DNA of 64,000 bases from Pantoea latae (GCF_002077695.1 NZ_MWUE01000027.1:62001-126000); one strand, 5' to 3'. Counted from the first letter of the stretch, positions 1-10,455 are shown. Translations and numbers: made by a program. Notes: generated by a model from the sequence alone, not told the origin.

Positions 1-1
1 G

Positions 2-562
2 AAGGATCCCTTTCAGGCGGTGAAGCTGGTGCGCGACGCGGGCGAGGCGACGCACGGCTACGTCTATATTCGCAGCTGGATTGGCACCTTCGGCTATATG
101 TATCGCGATATTCAGATGATCCGCGCCATTATGTATCTGGCGATGGTGCTGGTAATTGGCGTAGCCTGTTTCAATATCGTTTCGACGCTGGTGATGGCGG
201 TGAAGGATAAGAGCAGCGACATCGCGGTGCTGCGCACGCTTGGCGCGAAAGACGGGCTGATCCGCGCGATTTTTATCTGGTACGGCCTGCTGGCGGGGCT
301 ATTAGGCAGCGTCAGCGGCGTGGTGATTGGCGTGCTGGTGGCGCTCAATCTCACCACGCTGGTGCGCGGGCTGGAATCGCTGACCGGGCATCATTTGCTG
401 GCGGGCGATATCTATTTTATCGATTTTCTGCCCTCGGAGCTGCACTGGCTGGATGTCGGCTCTGTTTTGCTGACCGCCATCGTGCTGAGCCTGCTGGCAA
501 GCTGGTATCCGGCGCGTCGCGCCAGTCGCATCGATCCGGCGCGCGTGCTGAGCGGGCAGTAA
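2..562 (+). CDS. lolE: LolE, C-terminal part (lipoprotein-releasing ABC transporter permease)
   Basis: This is the last ~187 codons of LolE; the reading frame is open from base 2, so the 5' part lies outside the window. LolE is an inner-membrane subunit of LolCDE, which extracts mature lipoproteins from the inner membrane and passes them to LolA. The visible part holds the FtsX-like permease domain: a membrane segment ([19 protein letters not shown]), the conserved [18 protein letters not shown] stretch that contacts the ATPase LolD, two more membrane segments, and the [19 protein letters not shown] end. The sequence is nearly the same as in E. coli. lolC and lolD are expected upstream. cobB follows on the same strand, as in E. 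coli. Confidence 0.96.
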   Translation, partial: KDPFQAVKLVRDAGEATHGYVYIRSWIGTFGYMYRDIQMIRAIMYLAMVLVIGVACFNIVSTLVMAVKDKSSDIAVLRTLGAKDGLIRAIFIWYGLLAGLLGSVSGVVIGVLVALNLTTLVRGLESLTGHHLLAGDIYFIDFLPSELHWLDVGSVLLTAIVLSLLASWYPARRASRIDPARVLSGQ

Positions 563-646
563 CCGGGCGGCATCGCGCTGTCATACGCGGCCGCTACACT
601 TGAGATTTTCAGGCGGCGACCCGAACGTCGCCCACAAGGAGTTTTT

Positions 647-1480
647 ATGCGTACACCGCGTCGACGCTTGCGACTCGCCCGCTATAAGAAGACCCGCCGC
701 AAGGTGCATCAGCGCTTTCGCCAGCGTATTTTTGAGCGCGATCGTCAGGTTGAGCTGGCGGCCCATCCGCAGCCGTTTGTGGTGGTGCTGACCGGCGCGG
801 GCATTTCAGCCGAGTCAGGCATTCAGACCTTCCGCGCCGCTGACGGGCTGTGGGAGGAGCACCGCGTGGAGGATGTGGCGACGCCGGAGGGCTATCGTCG
901 CGATCCCGAGCTGGTGCAGCGTTTTTACAACGCGCGCCGCCGGACGCTGCAGTCGGGCGATATTCAGCCTAATGCCGCGCACAAGGCGCTGGCGGAGCTG
1001 GAGCAGGTGCTGGGCGACAACTTTTTGCTGGTAACGCAGAATATCGACAATCTGCACGAGCGCGCGGGCAACAGCCGCGTGCTGCATATGCACGGCGAGC
1101 TGCTGAAGGCGCGCTGCACCAGCAGCGGACAGGTGATTGCGTGGCACGAGGATCTCACCACCGAGGATCGCTGCACCTGCTGTCAGTTTCCTGCGCCGCT
1201 GCGCCCGCATGTGGTGTGGTTTGGGGAGATGCCCATCGGCATGGAGGAGATTTATCATGCGCTGGAGCAGGCGGATCTGTTTATCGCCATCGGCACTTCA
1301 GGGCATGTTTATCCGGCGGCCGGTTTTGTGCATGAGGCGAAGCTGCAGGGCGCGCATACCGTGGAGCTGAATCTGGAGCCGAGCCAGGTGGGCAACGAGT
1401 TTGCCGAACGTCACTACGGGCTGGCGAGCGAGGAAGTGCCGCAGTTTGTGGATGGATTTTTACGCAGTTTGTATAAGTAA
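647..1480 (+). CDS. cobB: NAD-dependent protein deacylase CobB (sirtuin)
   Basis: Sirtuin that removes acetyl and succinyl groups from protein lysines using NAD+. The 277-residue product matches the long E. coli form (279 aa), including its basic N-terminal extension (about residues 1-37, [15 protein letters not shown]). Visible motifs are GAGIS at 50-54, QNID at 131-134, the catalytic His149 in HMHGE, and four zinc cysteines at 157, 176, 178 and 179. Tyr94 and Arg97 in FYNARRR match the pair that allows desuccinylation. An AAGGAG site lies about 6 bases before the ATG. The gene is convergent with potD, and a palindromic element lies between them. Confidence 0.97.
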   Translation: MRTPRRRLRLARYKKTRRKVHQRFRQRIFERDRQVELAAHPQPFVVVLTGAGISAESGIQTFRAADGLWEEHRVEDVATPEGYRRDPELVQRFYNARRRTLQSGDIQPNAAHKALAELEQVLGDNFLLVTQNIDNLHERAGNSRVLHMHGELLKARCTSSGQVIAWHEDLTTEDRCTCCQFPAPLRPHVVWFGEMPIGMEEIYHALEQADLFIAIGTSGHVYPAAGFVHEAKLQGAHTVELNLEPSQVGNEFAERHYGLASEEVPQFVDGFLRSLYK

Positions 1481-1519
1481 GCGCGATTAAAAGTTGCGGT
1501 GGAACAGGTGCTCACCGCA

Positions 1520-1621
1520 GGTGGCAGGGACCGATCGCAAAGACGCAAAAGGCGGCATCCCTGCCAGCTCGGCCCGCGACATCCTTGTCGCGGGACGCTT
1601 TGCTCCTCGGTCCCTGTCACC
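1520..1621. repeat. Nested palindromic intergenic element between cobB and potD
   Basis: A 15-base arm at 1520-1534 (GGTGGCAGGGACCGA) pairs with 1607-1621 with one mismatch. A perfect 8-bp hairpin (CCCGCGAC/GTCGCGGG) lies inside at 1573-1594. The RNA or DNA could fold into one long cruciform. It sits between two convergent genes and could act as a terminator, but there is no U tract. It looks like a dispersed palindromic unit; that is inference, because no second copy occurs in this window. Confidence 0.5.
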
Positions 1622-1677
1622 CGCTGTTAAACTCTGGCGTGGCTGTTAGACGACAAGTCCTGCTCCCAGCCTTTTTG

Positions 1678-2721
1678 TTACCGACCCGCCTTAAGCTTCT
1701 GGAACAGCGTCTCATACTGCACGCTGGCGTCGCCGACGTCGTTCTGCCATTCGCCGTTCTTAATCACCTCCGCTGACGGATAGAGCGACGGATCGTTCGC
1801 CACCGCCTTCGGCAGCAGTGCTTTGGCGGCGAGGTTTGGCGTTGGGTAGCCGATGGTTTCCGCCACTTTCGCCGCCACGTCGGGACGCAGCAGGAAGTTG
1901 ATCAGCTTCAGCGCGCCCGCCTTGTTTTTGGCGTTGGCCGGGATCGCCAGGTTATCCATCCAGAAAATCCCGCCCTCTTTCGGCCATACCACCTCCAGCG
2001 GCGTGCCCGCCTGACGCGCCACATAGGCGGAACCGTTCCAGATCATGCCGAGATTCACTTCCCCTTCCATATAGGGGTTGCCGGGGTTGTCGGAGTTAAA
2101 GGCGAGCACGTTCGGCATCAGCTTCTTCAGCTCTTCATAGGCGGCGTTGATCTCTTTGGGATCGCGGGTATTGCCAGAGAGGCCCAGCTTGCGCAGCGCC
2201 ATCTGGAACACCTCGCGCGCGTCGTCGGTCAGCAGCAGGCTCTGCTTGTACTCCGGCTTCCACAGATCCGCCCAGCTCTGCACCGACTTCGCGTCCACCG
2301 CATCGGTATTGACGCCGATCGCCGTCGCGCCCCAGATATAGGGGATCGAATAGTCGTTGTTGGGATCGAACGGCTTGTTGAGCAGATTGGGATCGAGGTT
2401 TTTGAAGTTGCTCAGCTGCGCCTTGTCGATCTTCTGCAGCATGCCCTCATTGCGCATCTTCGCCACGAAGTAGGTCGAGGGCACTACCAGATCGTAGGCG
2501 CCATCTTTCCAGGTCTTCAGCTTGGCGTACATGCTCTCGTTGGACTCGTAGGTAGAGTAGATCACCTTAATGCCGGTCTCTTTGGTGAACTGCTCCAGCA
2601 GCCCCGGCGGCACATATTCGGTCCAGTTGTAGAAGTAGAGCGTGCTGCTGTCATCAGCCTGCGCGCCCTGCATGCCCAGCGCCAGCGCCCCAGCCGCCAG
2701 CCAGTGAGACCATTTTTTCAT
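1678..2721 (-). CDS. potD: Spermidine/putrescine ABC transporter substrate-binding protein PotD
   Basis: Periplasmic binding protein that delivers spermidine, and less well putrescine, to PotBC. It has a clear signal peptide (MKKWSHWLAAGALALGMQGAQA) and the mature start DDSSTLYFYNWTEY, which is the polyamine-binding family signature. The product is 347 aa (E. coli 348). I chose the ATG at 2721, with 2724 as an adjacent alternative, because the signal peptide begins there and a GAGG site lies just upstream; a longer open frame to 2814 is only overlap with potC. It is the last gene of potABCD, and its start overlaps the potC end. Confidence 0.96.
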   Translation of the reverse strand: MKKWSHWLAAGALALGMQGAQADDSSTLYFYNWTEYVPPGLLEQFTKETGIKVIYSTYESNESMYAKLKTWKDGAYDLVVPSTYFVAKMRNEGMLQKIDKAQLSNFKNLDPNLLNKPFDPNNDYSIPYIWGATAIGVNTDAVDAKSVQSWADLWKPEYKQSLLLTDDAREVFQMALRKLGLSGNTRDPKEINAAYEELKKLMPNVLAFNSDNPGNPYMEGEVNLGMIWNGSAYVARQAGTPLEVVWPKEGGIFWMDNLAIPANAKNKAGALKLINFLLRPDVAAKVAETIGYPTPNLAAKALLPKAVANDPSLYPSAEVIKNGEWQNDVGDASVQYETLFQKLKAGR

Positions 2722-2731
2722 CATCAATCCT

Positions 2732-3505
2732 CTATTTGGTTTTATCACGGAGCAACAGCTGGCTGACGCCGACCAACAGCAGCGACAGCAGCAGCAAAAT
2801 GGTCGCCAGCGCATTCACCTCCGGCGAGACGCCGACCTTCACCATCGAATAGATCTTCAGCGGCAGGATCTCAAAGGTCGGCCCGGTCACAAAGGAGGAG
2901 ACCACCACGTCGTCCATCGACAGGGTAAAGCTCAGCAACCAGCCCGCCGCCACCGCCGGCATCGCCAGCGGCAGAATGATTTTACGCAGAATGGTGGTTT
3001 CGCTGGCGCCCAGATCCTTCGCCGCCTCCAGCATACGCACGTCGAAGCCCTTCAGCCGCGAATAGACGGTGATCACCACAAACGGCAGGCAGAAGGTGAT
3101 ATGGGAAAAGAGCAGCGACCAGAAGCCGAGCGAAATGCCCAGCAGCATAAACAGCACCAGCAGGGAGATCGCCATCACGATATCCGGCGACATCATCACC
3201 ACGAACAGCATGCCGCTAACGAAGGGCTTACCGCGAAAGCGGTAGCGGTAGAGCGCCACGGCGGTGAGCGAGCCGATCAGCGTGGCGCAGCTGGCGGAGA
3301 GCACGCCCATCAGCAGCGAGTGCTGCGCCGCCTGGATCAGGCTGTCGTTATTCATCAGCAGGCTGTACCACTGGGTGCTGAAACCCTGCCAGTTGATGCC
3401 GAAGCGCGAGGCGTTGAATGAGTTAACGATCAGGATCGCGATAGGGATATAAAACCAGGCGTAAATCACGGCCATAAAGCCGCCGCGTAGCAGGCGCGCA
3501 ATCAT
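2732..3505 (-). CDS. potC: Spermidine/putrescine ABC transporter permease PotC
   Basis: Second inner-membrane permease of the polyamine importer. The 257-residue protein has about six membrane segments and the EAA loop (EAAKDLGASETTILRKIILP, about residues 165-185) that docks on the ATPase PotA. It is near-identical to E. coli PotC (264 aa) but stops at the RDKTK end, a few residues earlier. It overlaps the end of potB by 4 bases, so translation is probably coupled. It belongs to the potABCD operon on the minus strand. Confidence 0.96.
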   Translation of the reverse strand: MIARLLRGGFMAVIYAWFYIPIAILIVNSFNASRFGINWQGFSTQWYSLLMNNDSLIQAAQHSLLMGVLSASCATLIGSLTAVALYRYRFRGKPFVSGMLFVVMMSPDIVMAISLLVLFMLLGISLGFWSLLFSHITFCLPFVVITVYSRLKGFDVRMLEAAKDLGASETTILRKIILPLAMPAVAAGWLLSFTLSMDDVVVSSFVTGPTFEILPLKIYSMVKVGVSPEVNALATILLLLSLLLVGVSQLLLRDKTK

Positions 3506-4362
3506 TCCAGCTCCACCTTTTTATTCAGCAGGCGCGCGGCGCGCCAGTAAAACAGCAGCATCAGGCCCATCAGCAGCGTCATCACGATGCTGGTCGCCGC
3601 GCCGAACGGCCAGTCGCGGATATTGAGGAACTGACTCTTGATAACGTTGCCGATCAGCAGGTTCTTCGCACCACCCATCAGATCCGCCACGTAGAACAGC
3701 CCCATCGCCGGGATCAGCACCAGCAAACAGCCCGCGACGATGCCCGGCATGGTCAGCGGCAGAATGATGCGGAAAAAGGTCTGCGTTTTGCTGGCGCCGA
3801 GGTCGCGCGCCGCTTCGAGACAGGCGCGATCCAGCTTCTCCAGGCTGGAGTAGAGGGGCAGCACCATAAAGGGCAGCAGAATGTAGATCAGGCCGAGGAT
3901 CACCGCCTGCGACGTATACATAATGCGGAAGGGCGTCTCAATCACTCCCAGCCACAGCAGAAAATCATTCAGCCAGCCGCGCGTGCTGAGAAAGATTTTC
4001 AGCCCGTAGATGCGGATCAGCGAGTTGGTCCAGAAGGGAACGATCAGCAGAAACAACAGCAGCGGGCGCAGCCGCGCCGGCAGCTTCGTCAGGCACCAGG
4101 CGAAGGGATAGCCCAGCAGCAGACAGCAGAGCGTGGCGATCGCTGCCATATTGAGCGAGTGCAGCAGCACCTCGCCGTAGAGCGGATCGAGCAGCCGCGT
4201 ATAGTTGCTGAGGGTGAACGCCATCCGCACGAAGTGCGCGTCGTCGCGCGTCAGAAAGCTGGTGACGAAGATCATCAGGTTCGGCAGCAGCACGAACAGC
4301 GCCAGCCAGCCGACGATCAGCGCCGTGACGCTTTTCTGGAAACGGTTACGCATCAGCTTCAT
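3502..4362 (-). CDS. potB: Spermidine/putrescine ABC transporter permease PotB
   Basis: First permease of the polyamine importer, with about six membrane segments. The EAA loop reads [20 protein letters not shown]. The family hallmark [19 protein letters not shown] and the NKKVELE end match E. coli PotB. The start shown gives 286 aa; an ATG three codons downstream (4353) is an alternative. Either start lies inside the end of potA, so the two genes overlap by 8-17 bases and are likely translationally coupled. Confidence 0.95.
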   Translation of the reverse strand: MKLMRNRFQKSVTALIVGWLALFVLLPNLMIFVTSFLTRDDAHFVRMAFTLSNYTRLLDPLYGEVLLHSLNMAAIATLCCLLLGYPFAWCLTKLPARLRPLLLFLLIVPFWTNSLIRIYGLKIFLSTRGWLNDFLLWLGVIETPFRIMYTSQAVILGLIYILLPFMVLPLYSSLEKLDRACLEAARDLGASKTQTFFRIILPLTMPGIVAGCLLVLIPAMGLFYVADLMGGAKNLLIGNVIKSQFLNIRDWPFGAATSIVMTLLMGLMLLFYWRAARLLNKKVELE

Positions 4363-5470
4363 AGGGCAGCACCACCTCCCAGCTGGGAACCCAGTTCACC
4401 ACCATTTTTTGATTAAGGGAGTGATCGAAGTCGGGATCGTCCTCGTTAAAGAATTCGCTGACCGTCACCAGCTTGCCGTTCTCCAGCTCGACGGTGGACT
4501 CCAGCGTCATCCCTTTGTAGTTGCGCTCGCGCACGTAGCCGATCAGGCCTTCAATCGGCTGGTCACTGTGCACCTCGTCGACGCGCAGATCTTCCGGGCG
4601 CAGCAGCACGTGCAGGCGATCGCCGACGCTGACCGGGAAGGCGCAGTGAATGTCGCATTCGCGGCCCTCGACGCGGGCGCGCACGCGCGGCGCGGCGCTG
4701 GCATCGAGCACGTCGGCGTCAAAGACGTTGATCTCGCCGATAAAGCGCGCCACGAACAGGTTCTTCGGCTCTTCGTAGATTTCGCGCGGCGTGCCGTCCT
4801 GCTCGATCTTGCCGTCGCGCATCACCACAATGCGGTCCGACATGGTCAGCGCCTCTTCCTGATCGTGCGTGACGAAGACAAAGGTGATGCCGAGCTTGCG
4901 CTGCAGCGCCTTCAGCTCGTTCTGCATCTGCTTGCGCAGCTTGTAGTCCAGCGCGGAGAGCGACTCGTCGAGCAGCAGCACTTTGGGTCGGTTCACCACC
5001 GCGCGCGCGATGGCGACGCGCTGCTGCTGACCGCCGGAGAGCTGATGCGGGCGGCGGTCGGCGAAGCTCTCCAGCTGCACCATCGCCAGCGCCTCGCTGA
5101 CGCGCGCGGCGATTTCGGCGTTCGGGGTTTTCTGCATGCGCAGGCCGAAGGCGACGTTTTCAAACACCGACATATGCGGGAAAAGCGCGTAGCTCTGAAA
5201 TACCGTGTTGACGTGGCGATGTTCGGCGGGCGTGTCGGTGATGTCGTGGTCATCCAGCTTCACGCGGCCGCTGTCGACCTCTTCCAGCCCGGCGATCAGG
5301 CGCAGAATGGTGGTTTTGCCGCAGCCCGACGGGCCGAGCAGGGTAATAAATTCCCCGTGATCGATAGTCAGGTTGAAGTCGCTGATGATGGACTTGCCGT
5401 CGAAAGCTTTACTGATGCCAGAAAGCGTAACCAGCGCCTGCTGCGCGCGTGTTTGCGTCATTTTAGTCAC
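4346..5470 (-). CDS. potA: Spermidine/putrescine ABC transporter ATPase PotA
   Basis: ATPase that powers PotBCD. Numbered from a GTG at 5470: Walker A GPSGCGKT at 46-53, Q-loop Gln92, signature LSGGQ at 144-148, Walker B VLLLDE at 164-169 and switch His202, followed by a C-terminal TOBE-type regulatory domain. The ATG at 5461 is an equally possible start, since GAGTGA lies about 9 bases before it and nothing good precedes the GTG. E. coli PotA is 378 aa, against 371-374 here. It is the first gene of potABCD and is divergent from pepT. Confidence 0.96.
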   Translation of the reverse strand: MTKMTQTRAQQALVTLSGISKAFDGKSIISDFNLTIDHGEFITLLGPSGCGKTTILRLIAGLEEVDSGRVKLDDHDITDTPAEHRHVNTVFQSYALFPHMSVFENVAFGLRMQKTPNAEIAARVSEALAMVQLESFADRRPHQLSGGQQQRVAIARAVVNRPKVLLLDESLSALDYKLRKQMQNELKALQRKLGITFVFVTHDQEEALTMSDRIVVMRDGKIEQDGTPREIYEEPKNLFVARFIGEINVFDADVLDASAAPRVRARVEGRECDIHCAFPVSVGDRLHVLLRPEDLRVDEVHSDQPIEGLIGYVRERNYKGMTLESTVELENGKLVTVSEFFNEDDPDFDHSLNQKMVVNWVPSWEVVLPYEADA

Positions 5471-5624
5471 TCAGTCGGTAATGAGGTCGAACAAATTACA
5501 GCATAGCCGTTTGCGTCGGCCAGCCAGCGAGAGGGCGCGATGATACCTGAAAAATAGGGCAATGCCATGTTTTGGCGGTGAAAAGAGGCAATCAGACGCG
5601 GATGCCCGATCCTGACCACAGATG

Positions 5625-5640
5625 TTAACAACTATGTTAA
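5625..5640. promoter_or_regulatory. TTAACA-N4-TGTTAA dyad in the potA-pepT divergent region
   Basis: A perfect 6-bp inverted repeat with a 4-base centre lies midway in the 5471-5754 spacer between the divergent potA and pepT genes. It may be an operator. E. coli pepT is anaerobically induced through FNR, but I see no convincing FNR box (TTGAT-N4-ATCAA) here. pepT itself has an AAGGA ribosome-binding site at 5744-5748. Confidence 0.35.
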
Positions 5641-5754
5641 AAGTTCCTTCTGCAAACGCGCAGCGCAGGTTAACCTGTCAGATAATGATATGACGCAACA
5701 CGCGTCGGACGCGGCTGTTGATAATGATAGTCGGCTTCTTTTGAAGGATGGCAT

Positions 5755-6984
5755 ATGGATCAGTTACTTGAACGGTTTCTAAGTTACGTGGCGGTAGAGA
5801 CGCAGGCAAAACCGCAGGCGCGTCAGGTGCCGAGCAGCGAAGGGCAGTGGACGCTGGCGCGCAAGCTGCAGGAAGAGTTGATTGCGCTCGGTTTTGTCGA
5901 CGTGTCGCTCAGCGATCACTGCTGCGTGATGGGCACGCTGCCCGCCAACGTTGACTGGCCGACGCCGGTGATCGGCTTTATCTCGCATATGGACACCTCG
6001 CCCGATTTTACGGCGAAAAACGTCAATCCGCAGATCATTGAGAACTATCGCGGCGGCGACATCGCGCTCGGCACCGGCGAAGAGGTGTTGTCGCCGGTGA
6101 TGTTCCCGATCCTGCATAAGCTGATCGGCCATACCTTGATCACCACCGACGGCAAAACGCTGCTCGGCGCCGACGATAAAGCGGGCATTGCCGAGATCAT
6201 GACGGCGATGGCGCGTCTGGCGGAAGGGGATATTCCCCACGGCGCGATCCGCGTCGCCTTTACTCCAGACGAAGAGATCGGCCGCGGCACCTCCCATTTC
6301 GACGTTGAGGGCTTCGCCGCCGACTGGGCCTACACTATCGACGGCAGCGATCTGGGCGAGTTTGAGTATGAGAACTTCAACGCGGCGTCAGCGGTGGTGA
6401 AGGTGGTCGGCAATAACGTGCACCCAGGCTCGGCGAAAGGGGTAATGGTGAACGCGCTGGATGTGGCGACGGCGTTTCATGCCGAGGTGCCATCGCAAGA
6501 GCGTCCGCAGTTTACCGACGGCTATGAAGGTTTTTACCATCTGCATCAGATGAAGGGCACGGTTGAGCACGCCGAGCTGCAGTACATTATCCGCGACTTC
6601 GACACCGAGGCGTTCGAGCAGCGCAAGCAGGTGCTGACGGCGATTGCCGAACGCCTTAACGCCGGGCTGCATAAAGACTGTTCCGTGACAGTGGAGATCA
6701 GCAACAGCTATCGCAATATGCGCGAGAAGGTCGAGCCGCATCCGCATATCATTGAGCTGGCGCTGCAGGCGATGCGCGACTGCGGCATCGAGCCGAAGGT
6801 GAAGCCGATTCGCGGCGGCACCGACGGTTCGGCGCTGTCGTGGAAAGGATTGCCGTGCCCGAATATCTTTACCGGCGGCTATAACTACCACGGCAAGCAC
6901 GAGTTCGCCTCGCTTAATATTATGGCGCAGTCGGTGGAGGTGATCGTACGGCTGGCGGCGCTGGCGGCGGAGAAAAAGGGGTAA
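5755..6984 (+). CDS. pepT: Peptidase T (tripeptide aminopeptidase)
   Basis: Cytoplasmic dizinc aminopeptidase of the M20B family that removes the N-terminal residue from tripeptides. The 409-residue length matches E. coli (408). The metal and catalytic residues are present: His78 and Asp80 (SHMDT), Asp140 (GADDK), Glu173/Glu174 (PDEEIG), Asp196 (TIDGSD) and the late His in YHGKHEF. The gene starts with a good AAGGA site and ends before a strong terminator shared with the convergent roxA. Confidence 0.97.
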   Translation: MDQLLERFLSYVAVETQAKPQARQVPSSEGQWTLARKLQEELIALGFVDVSLSDHCCVMGTLPANVDWPTPVIGFISHMDTSPDFTAKNVNPQIIENYRGGDIALGTGEEVLSPVMFPILHKLIGHTLITTDGKTLLGADDKAGIAEIMTAMARLAEGDIPHGAIRVAFTPDEEIGRGTSHFDVEGFAADWAYTIDGSDLGEFEYENFNAASAVVKVVGNNVHPGSAKGVMVNALDVATAFHAEVPSQERPQFTDGYEGFYHLHQMKGTVEHAELQYIIRDFDTEAFEQRKQVLTAIAERLNAGLHKDCSVTVEISNSYRNMREKVEPHPHIIELALQAMRDCGIEPKVKPIRGGTDGSALSWKGLPCPNIFTGGYNYHGKHEFASLNIMAQSVEVIVRLAALAAEKKG

Positions 6985-7031
6985 AGCAGGCGTCGAACCC
7001 AGAATTTACAGACGATGCCATAAGGTAGAAA

Positions 7032-7049
7032 GCAGGTGGTGCCACCTGC
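7032..7049. other. GC-rich palindrome downstream of pepT
   Basis: GCAGGTGG and CCACCTGC form a perfect 8-bp dyad with a 2-base centre. It lies 47 bases after the pepT stop and 24 bases before the main terminator. It may add to termination or mRNA protection. Confidence 0.4.
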
Positions 7050-7072
7050 GCTGGCACCCGGTTACAGACTTT

Positions 7073-7096
7073 AACGCTCCCGCCAGGGAGCGTTTT
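7073..7096. terminator. Bidirectional terminator between pepT and roxA
   Basis: A perfect 9-bp stem (AACGCTCCC/GGGAGCGTT) with a 4-base loop is followed by a short T run on the plus strand and preceded by AA on the other side. It lies between convergent genes. Confidence 0.8.
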
Positions 7097-7104
7097 GCTC
7101 TCGG

Positions 7105-8232
7105 TTACTCGGCGTCGCCAAAGTACCAGTATCCGGCGTTTACCAGCGCGGCGAGCTGCGCCAGCAGCGACGGGTCGTCCAGCGCCTCGCCGAAATCTTC
7201 CAGGCTCAGCGTATGGCGGTGCGCCAGCGCCGTCAGCACCTCCGGCTGTGAACACTCGACGCGCTCGCCGTTAACGAACACCGCCTCGCCAATGGTCAGC
7301 ACGCGCAGGCCGCCAAGGCGCGACAGCGTGTCGCCCTGCTGCAGCGCATCGTAAATCTCATCCGGCTGATAGGGCGGCTCCGGCGGGGCGACGTCCAGCT
7401 CGTGGCGCGACTGAGAGATAAATTCCCCGAACCAGTTGGCGAAATGCTCCGGCTGGTCAATCACGTCGAGCATCACCTTGCGAATGCCCTCGATCTCCTG
7501 TGGCAGGATCTGCGACGGACAGTCGCGCGCCGGCACCTCGGGATCGCTGTAGCGGTAGCTGCCCAGCTCGCGCGCCAGCACGTAGTCAGCGAAGCCGCTG
7601 ATCAGCTCGCGGCCGCTCGGCGCGCGGAAGCCAACAGAGTAGTTGATGGCGTTCTCGAGCGAATAGCCCTCGTGCGGGAATCCCGGCGGAATATAGAGAA
7701 TGTCGCCTGGCTCCATCTCTTCATCGATGATGGCGTCGAACGGCTCGACCTGCAGCAGATCGGGGTGCGGGCAGTGCTGCTTCATCGGCACTTTCTCGCC
7801 GACGCGCCAGCGGCGACGGCCGGTGCCCTGAATGATAAACACGTCATACTGATCGAAGTGCGGGCCAACGCCGCCGCCCGGCACGGCGAACGAGATCATC
7901 AGATCGTCGATGCGCCAGTCCGGTAAAAAGCGGAACGGACGCATCAGCGCCGCAGAAGGCTCATGCCAGTGGTTCACCGCCTGCACCAGCAGCGACCAGT
8001 TGTTCTCGCCGAGATGATCGTAGCTCTCGAAAGGCCCGTGGCTCACCTGCCATTTACCGTCGTTATGGCTCACCAGGCGGCTGTCCACCTCGTTTTCCAT
8101 CGCCAGGCCGGCCAGCTCGTCAGGAGAGATAGGATCGATAAAGTTTTTGAAGCCGCGCTTGAGCAGCACCGGGCGTTTTTGCCAGTAGCGCTGAATAAAG
8201 TCGGGCCAGTTGAGGTCGAGCTGATAATCCAT
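7105..8232 (-). CDS. roxA: Ribosomal protein uL16 3-hydroxylase RoxA
   Basis: Fe(II)/2-oxoglutarate-dependent JmjC-type oxygenase that hydroxylates an arginine of ribosomal protein L16 (E. coli YcfD). The product is 375 aa. The iron triad is at the expected places: His125 and Asp127 in GPHFDQYD and His187 in PPGFPHEG. The dimerisation and winged-helix C-terminal region is present and ends NAGYWYFGDAE. It lies between pepT and phoQ as in E. coli and has its own terminator side shared with pepT. Confidence 0.95.
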   Translation of the reverse strand: MDYQLDLNWPDFIQRYWQKRPVLLKRGFKNFIDPISPDELAGLAMENEVDSRLVSHNDGKWQVSHGPFESYDHLGENNWSLLVQAVNHWHEPSAALMRPFRFLPDWRIDDLMISFAVPGGGVGPHFDQYDVFIIQGTGRRRWRVGEKVPMKQHCPHPDLLQVEPFDAIIDEEMEPGDILYIPPGFPHEGYSLENAINYSVGFRAPSGRELISGFADYVLARELGSYRYSDPEVPARDCPSQILPQEIEGIRKVMLDVIDQPEHFANWFGEFISQSRHELDVAPPEPPYQPDEIYDALQQGDTLSRLGGLRVLTIGEAVFVNGERVECSQPEVLTALAHRHTLSLEDFGEALDDPSLLAQLAALVNAGYWYFGDAE

Positions 8233-8288
8233 GAGTCATTCCACACAGGGCTGTAAATGCAGGCAAGTATAACAGCCCGCACGCCTTT

Positions 8289-9749
8289 CTACTCGCGGCG
8301 ATGTTCAACTTCCTGACGGCGGAAGATGACCTCCATACGCGCGCCGCCCAGCGGGCTGGATGTGGCAATCACCTGGCCCTCATACTGCTCCAGAATATCT
8401 ACCACCACCGCCAGCCCCAGCCCCTGGCCAGGGCGCAGGGTGTCGGCGCGCTGGCCGCGCACGAAAACCAGATCGCGTTTGCTTTCCGGGATGCCGGGGC
8501 CGTCGTCGTCGATAAACAGGTGCAGCGCATCCTCGGTCTGGCGCGCGCTCACCTCGATAAACTCCAGGCAGTATTTGCAGGCGTTATCCAGCACGTTGCC
8601 CAGCACCTCCATAAAGTCGTTTTTATCGCCGATAAAGGTCACCTCCGGCGAGACATCGAGGGTGATCTCCACGCCTTTGTGCTGATAAACCTTGTTAAGC
8701 GCCGAGCAGAGGCTGTCGAGCAGCGGCGAGACCGGATGCAGGTCGCGCAGCAGCGGGTTGTGATCCGCCTGCATGCTGGCGCGGTGCAGATAGTAGCCGA
8801 TCTGCTGCGAAATACGGCTGATCTGCTCCAGCATCACCGGCTCGGCCTGTTCGATGGTGAGATCCTTGCCGTTGCGCAGCGAGCGCAGCGTGCTTTGCAG
8901 CACCGCCAGCGGCGTCTTCAGGCTGTGCGTCAGGTCGGAAAGGGTGGTGCGGTAGCGCGTATAGCGCTGGCGCTCGTTGCTTAACAGCAGATTGAGGTTG
9001 CGCACCAGGCTGCGCAGCTCCTGCGGCGGCGAATCGTCGAGGTTCTCACGCTGGCTGGTCTCCAGCTCGCGTATCTGCGTCGCCAGGTGACCAATCGGAC
9101 GCAGGCTCCAGTGCGCCGCCAGCCACAGCAGCGGGATCACCAGAATCAGGTTGGCGGCCAGCACATAGCTGAACCAGGACCAGACCACGTCCGAATGCTG
9201 CAGCTCCTGCGGAATAGAGTCCACCACCACAATGGTCAGCGCCGGCAGATTGGTGGTGGCGTCGTAGCGGTTGACGGCGACGGAGTGGGTAAAGGTGTCG
9301 TTGCTGTCGTTATCGATCGCGTGCAGCCGCCTTTGCGCCGACAGATCGTTGCCGATCGCCGCGGCGCTGGTGCGATTGCTGGTGTCGATTTCATAAAAGT
9401 CGGGCTTCAGCAGCCACTCGTGCCTGATTTTCGCGCGGATTTCCGGCACGTCGCGCTGCTGCCACAGCAGCTTGCCCTGTTCGTCATAGATAAACACCAG
9501 CGTGGGGAAGTTAAGCGTCATACGCTCCGGCTGCGCGATGGTGAGCCGATTATTTTGCCACTGCGCCAGCGTAAAGAAGAGATTGCTTTCGCCGCGCATC
9601 ACGCGGTAGGTGTTTTTATCGAAGCTGACCACGTAGCCGATAACGGCCACCATGCCGTAGGAGAGCGAGAGAAACAGCACAATGGCCGAGCACGCCAGCA
9701 AAAAGCGGGCGCGCAGCGACAGGGGACGGTAGCGTTGAAACCAGCGCAT
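8289..9749 (-). CDS. phoQ: Sensor histidine kinase/phosphatase PhoQ
   Basis: Inner-membrane sensor of low Mg2+, acid pH and cationic peptides. Order of parts: membrane segment about 15-40, periplasmic PAS-like sensor about 43-190, membrane segment about 192-213, HAMP, H-box with His275 ([12 protein letters not shown]), N-box (Asn385, Asn389), DDDGPGI at 414-420 and GQGLGL at 441-446. The product is 486 aa, as in E. coli. The acidic patch of the E. coli sensor (EDDDDAE) is replaced by a weaker stretch, AIDNDSNDT at about 144-152. The start overlaps the phoP stop by one base (TGATG), so the pair is coupled. Confidence 0.96.
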   Translation of the reverse strand: MRWFQRYRPLSLRARFLLACSAIVLFLSLSYGMVAVIGYVVSFDKNTYRVMRGESNLFFTLAQWQNNRLTIAQPERMTLNFPTLVFIYDEQGKLLWQQRDVPEIRAKIRHEWLLKPDFYEIDTSNRTSAAAIGNDLSAQRRLHAIDNDSNDTFTHSVAVNRYDATTNLPALTIVVVDSIPQELQHSDVVWSWFSYVLAANLILVIPLLWLAAHWSLRPIGHLATQIRELETSQRENLDDSPPQELRSLVRNLNLLLSNERQRYTRYRTTLSDLTHSLKTPLAVLQSTLRSLRNGKDLTIEQAEPVMLEQISRISQQIGYYLHRASMQADHNPLLRDLHPVSPLLDSLCSALNKVYQHKGVEITLDVSPEVTFIGDKNDFMEVLGNVLDNACKYCLEFIEVSARQTEDALHLFIDDDGPGIPESKRDLVFVRGQRADTLRPGQGLGLAVVVDILEQYEGQVIATSSPLGGARMEVIFRRQEVEHRRE

Positions 9750-10417
9750 CAGAGATCGAAGCGGTATCCCTGACCGCGTACGGTAGTGATCACCTCATCT
9801 GCATGCAGCGCCTGGATCTTTTTACGCAGTCGTCCCATCAGTACGTCGATGGTATGGCTTTCGCGCAGTTCGGCGTCGGGATAGAGCTGCAGCATCAGGG
9901 AGTCTTTGCTCACCACTTTACCGGCGTTGCGGATCAGCGTTTCGACAATGGTGTACTCAAAGGCGGTCAGCTTGACCGGCTGGTCATGGATAGTCAGCTC
10001 GCGGCGCGAGAGATCGACCTGAAACGGCGCCATGTCGATAATTTGCGAGGCGTGTCCGCTGTTGCGACGCATCAGCGCCTGCAGGCGTGCGGCCACTTCT
10101 TCAATATGAAAGGGTTTGGTGACGTAGTCGTCGGCGCCCGCTTCCAGCGCTTCAACTTTGGCCTGCCAGCCTTCGCGCGCGGTCAGCACCAGAATCGGCT
10201 GACGCACCGACTGGCCGCGCCAGCGGCGGATCAGCGACATGCCATCTTCATCCGGCAGGCCGAGATCGACCAGCGCAATATCGGGCAGATGCTCCTGCAA
10301 AAAGTAGTCGGCTTCCTTTGCGTCCTCTGCGGCATCGACCTGATGACCCATCTCGCGCAGCTGAACCGCAAGATGATGGCGCAGCAGAGCATTATCTTCC
10401 ACAACCAAAACACGCAT
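9749..10417 (-). CDS. phoP: Response regulator PhoP
   Basis: OmpR-family DNA-binding regulator phosphorylated by PhoQ. The receiver domain has the acidic pair Glu7/Asp8, the phospho-acceptor Asp51 (LVDLGLPD) and Lys in VTKPF; the winged-helix domain ends with the [11 protein letters not shown] signature. The product is 222 aa (E. coli 223). An AAGGA site precedes the ATG. A PhoP box and -10 element upstream indicate autoregulation. Confidence 0.97.
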   Translation of the reverse strand: MRVLVVEDNALLRHHLAVQLREMGHQVDAAEDAKEADYFLQEHLPDIALVDLGLPDEDGMSLIRRWRGQSVRQPILVLTAREGWQAKVEALEAGADDYVTKPFHIEEVAARLQALMRRNSGHASQIIDMAPFQVDLSRRELTIHDQPVKLTAFEYTIVETLIRNAGKVVSKDSLMLQLYPDAELRESHTIDVLMGRLRKKIQALHADEVITTVRGQGYRFDL

Positions 10418-10455
10418 GGCTTGTCCTTACTCTCAGAGCATTGAAGTAAAGATAA

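Noticed and set aside
4205..5506. 433-codon plus-strand frame opposite potA
   Set aside because: It lies on the opposite strand of a certain ABC ATPase gene, is rich in His/Arg/Gln/Ala as mirror frames of GC-rich genes are, and has no domain features.
5700..5730. FNR box upstream of pepT
   Set aside because: TTGATAATGAT lacks the ATCAA half site at the right distance.
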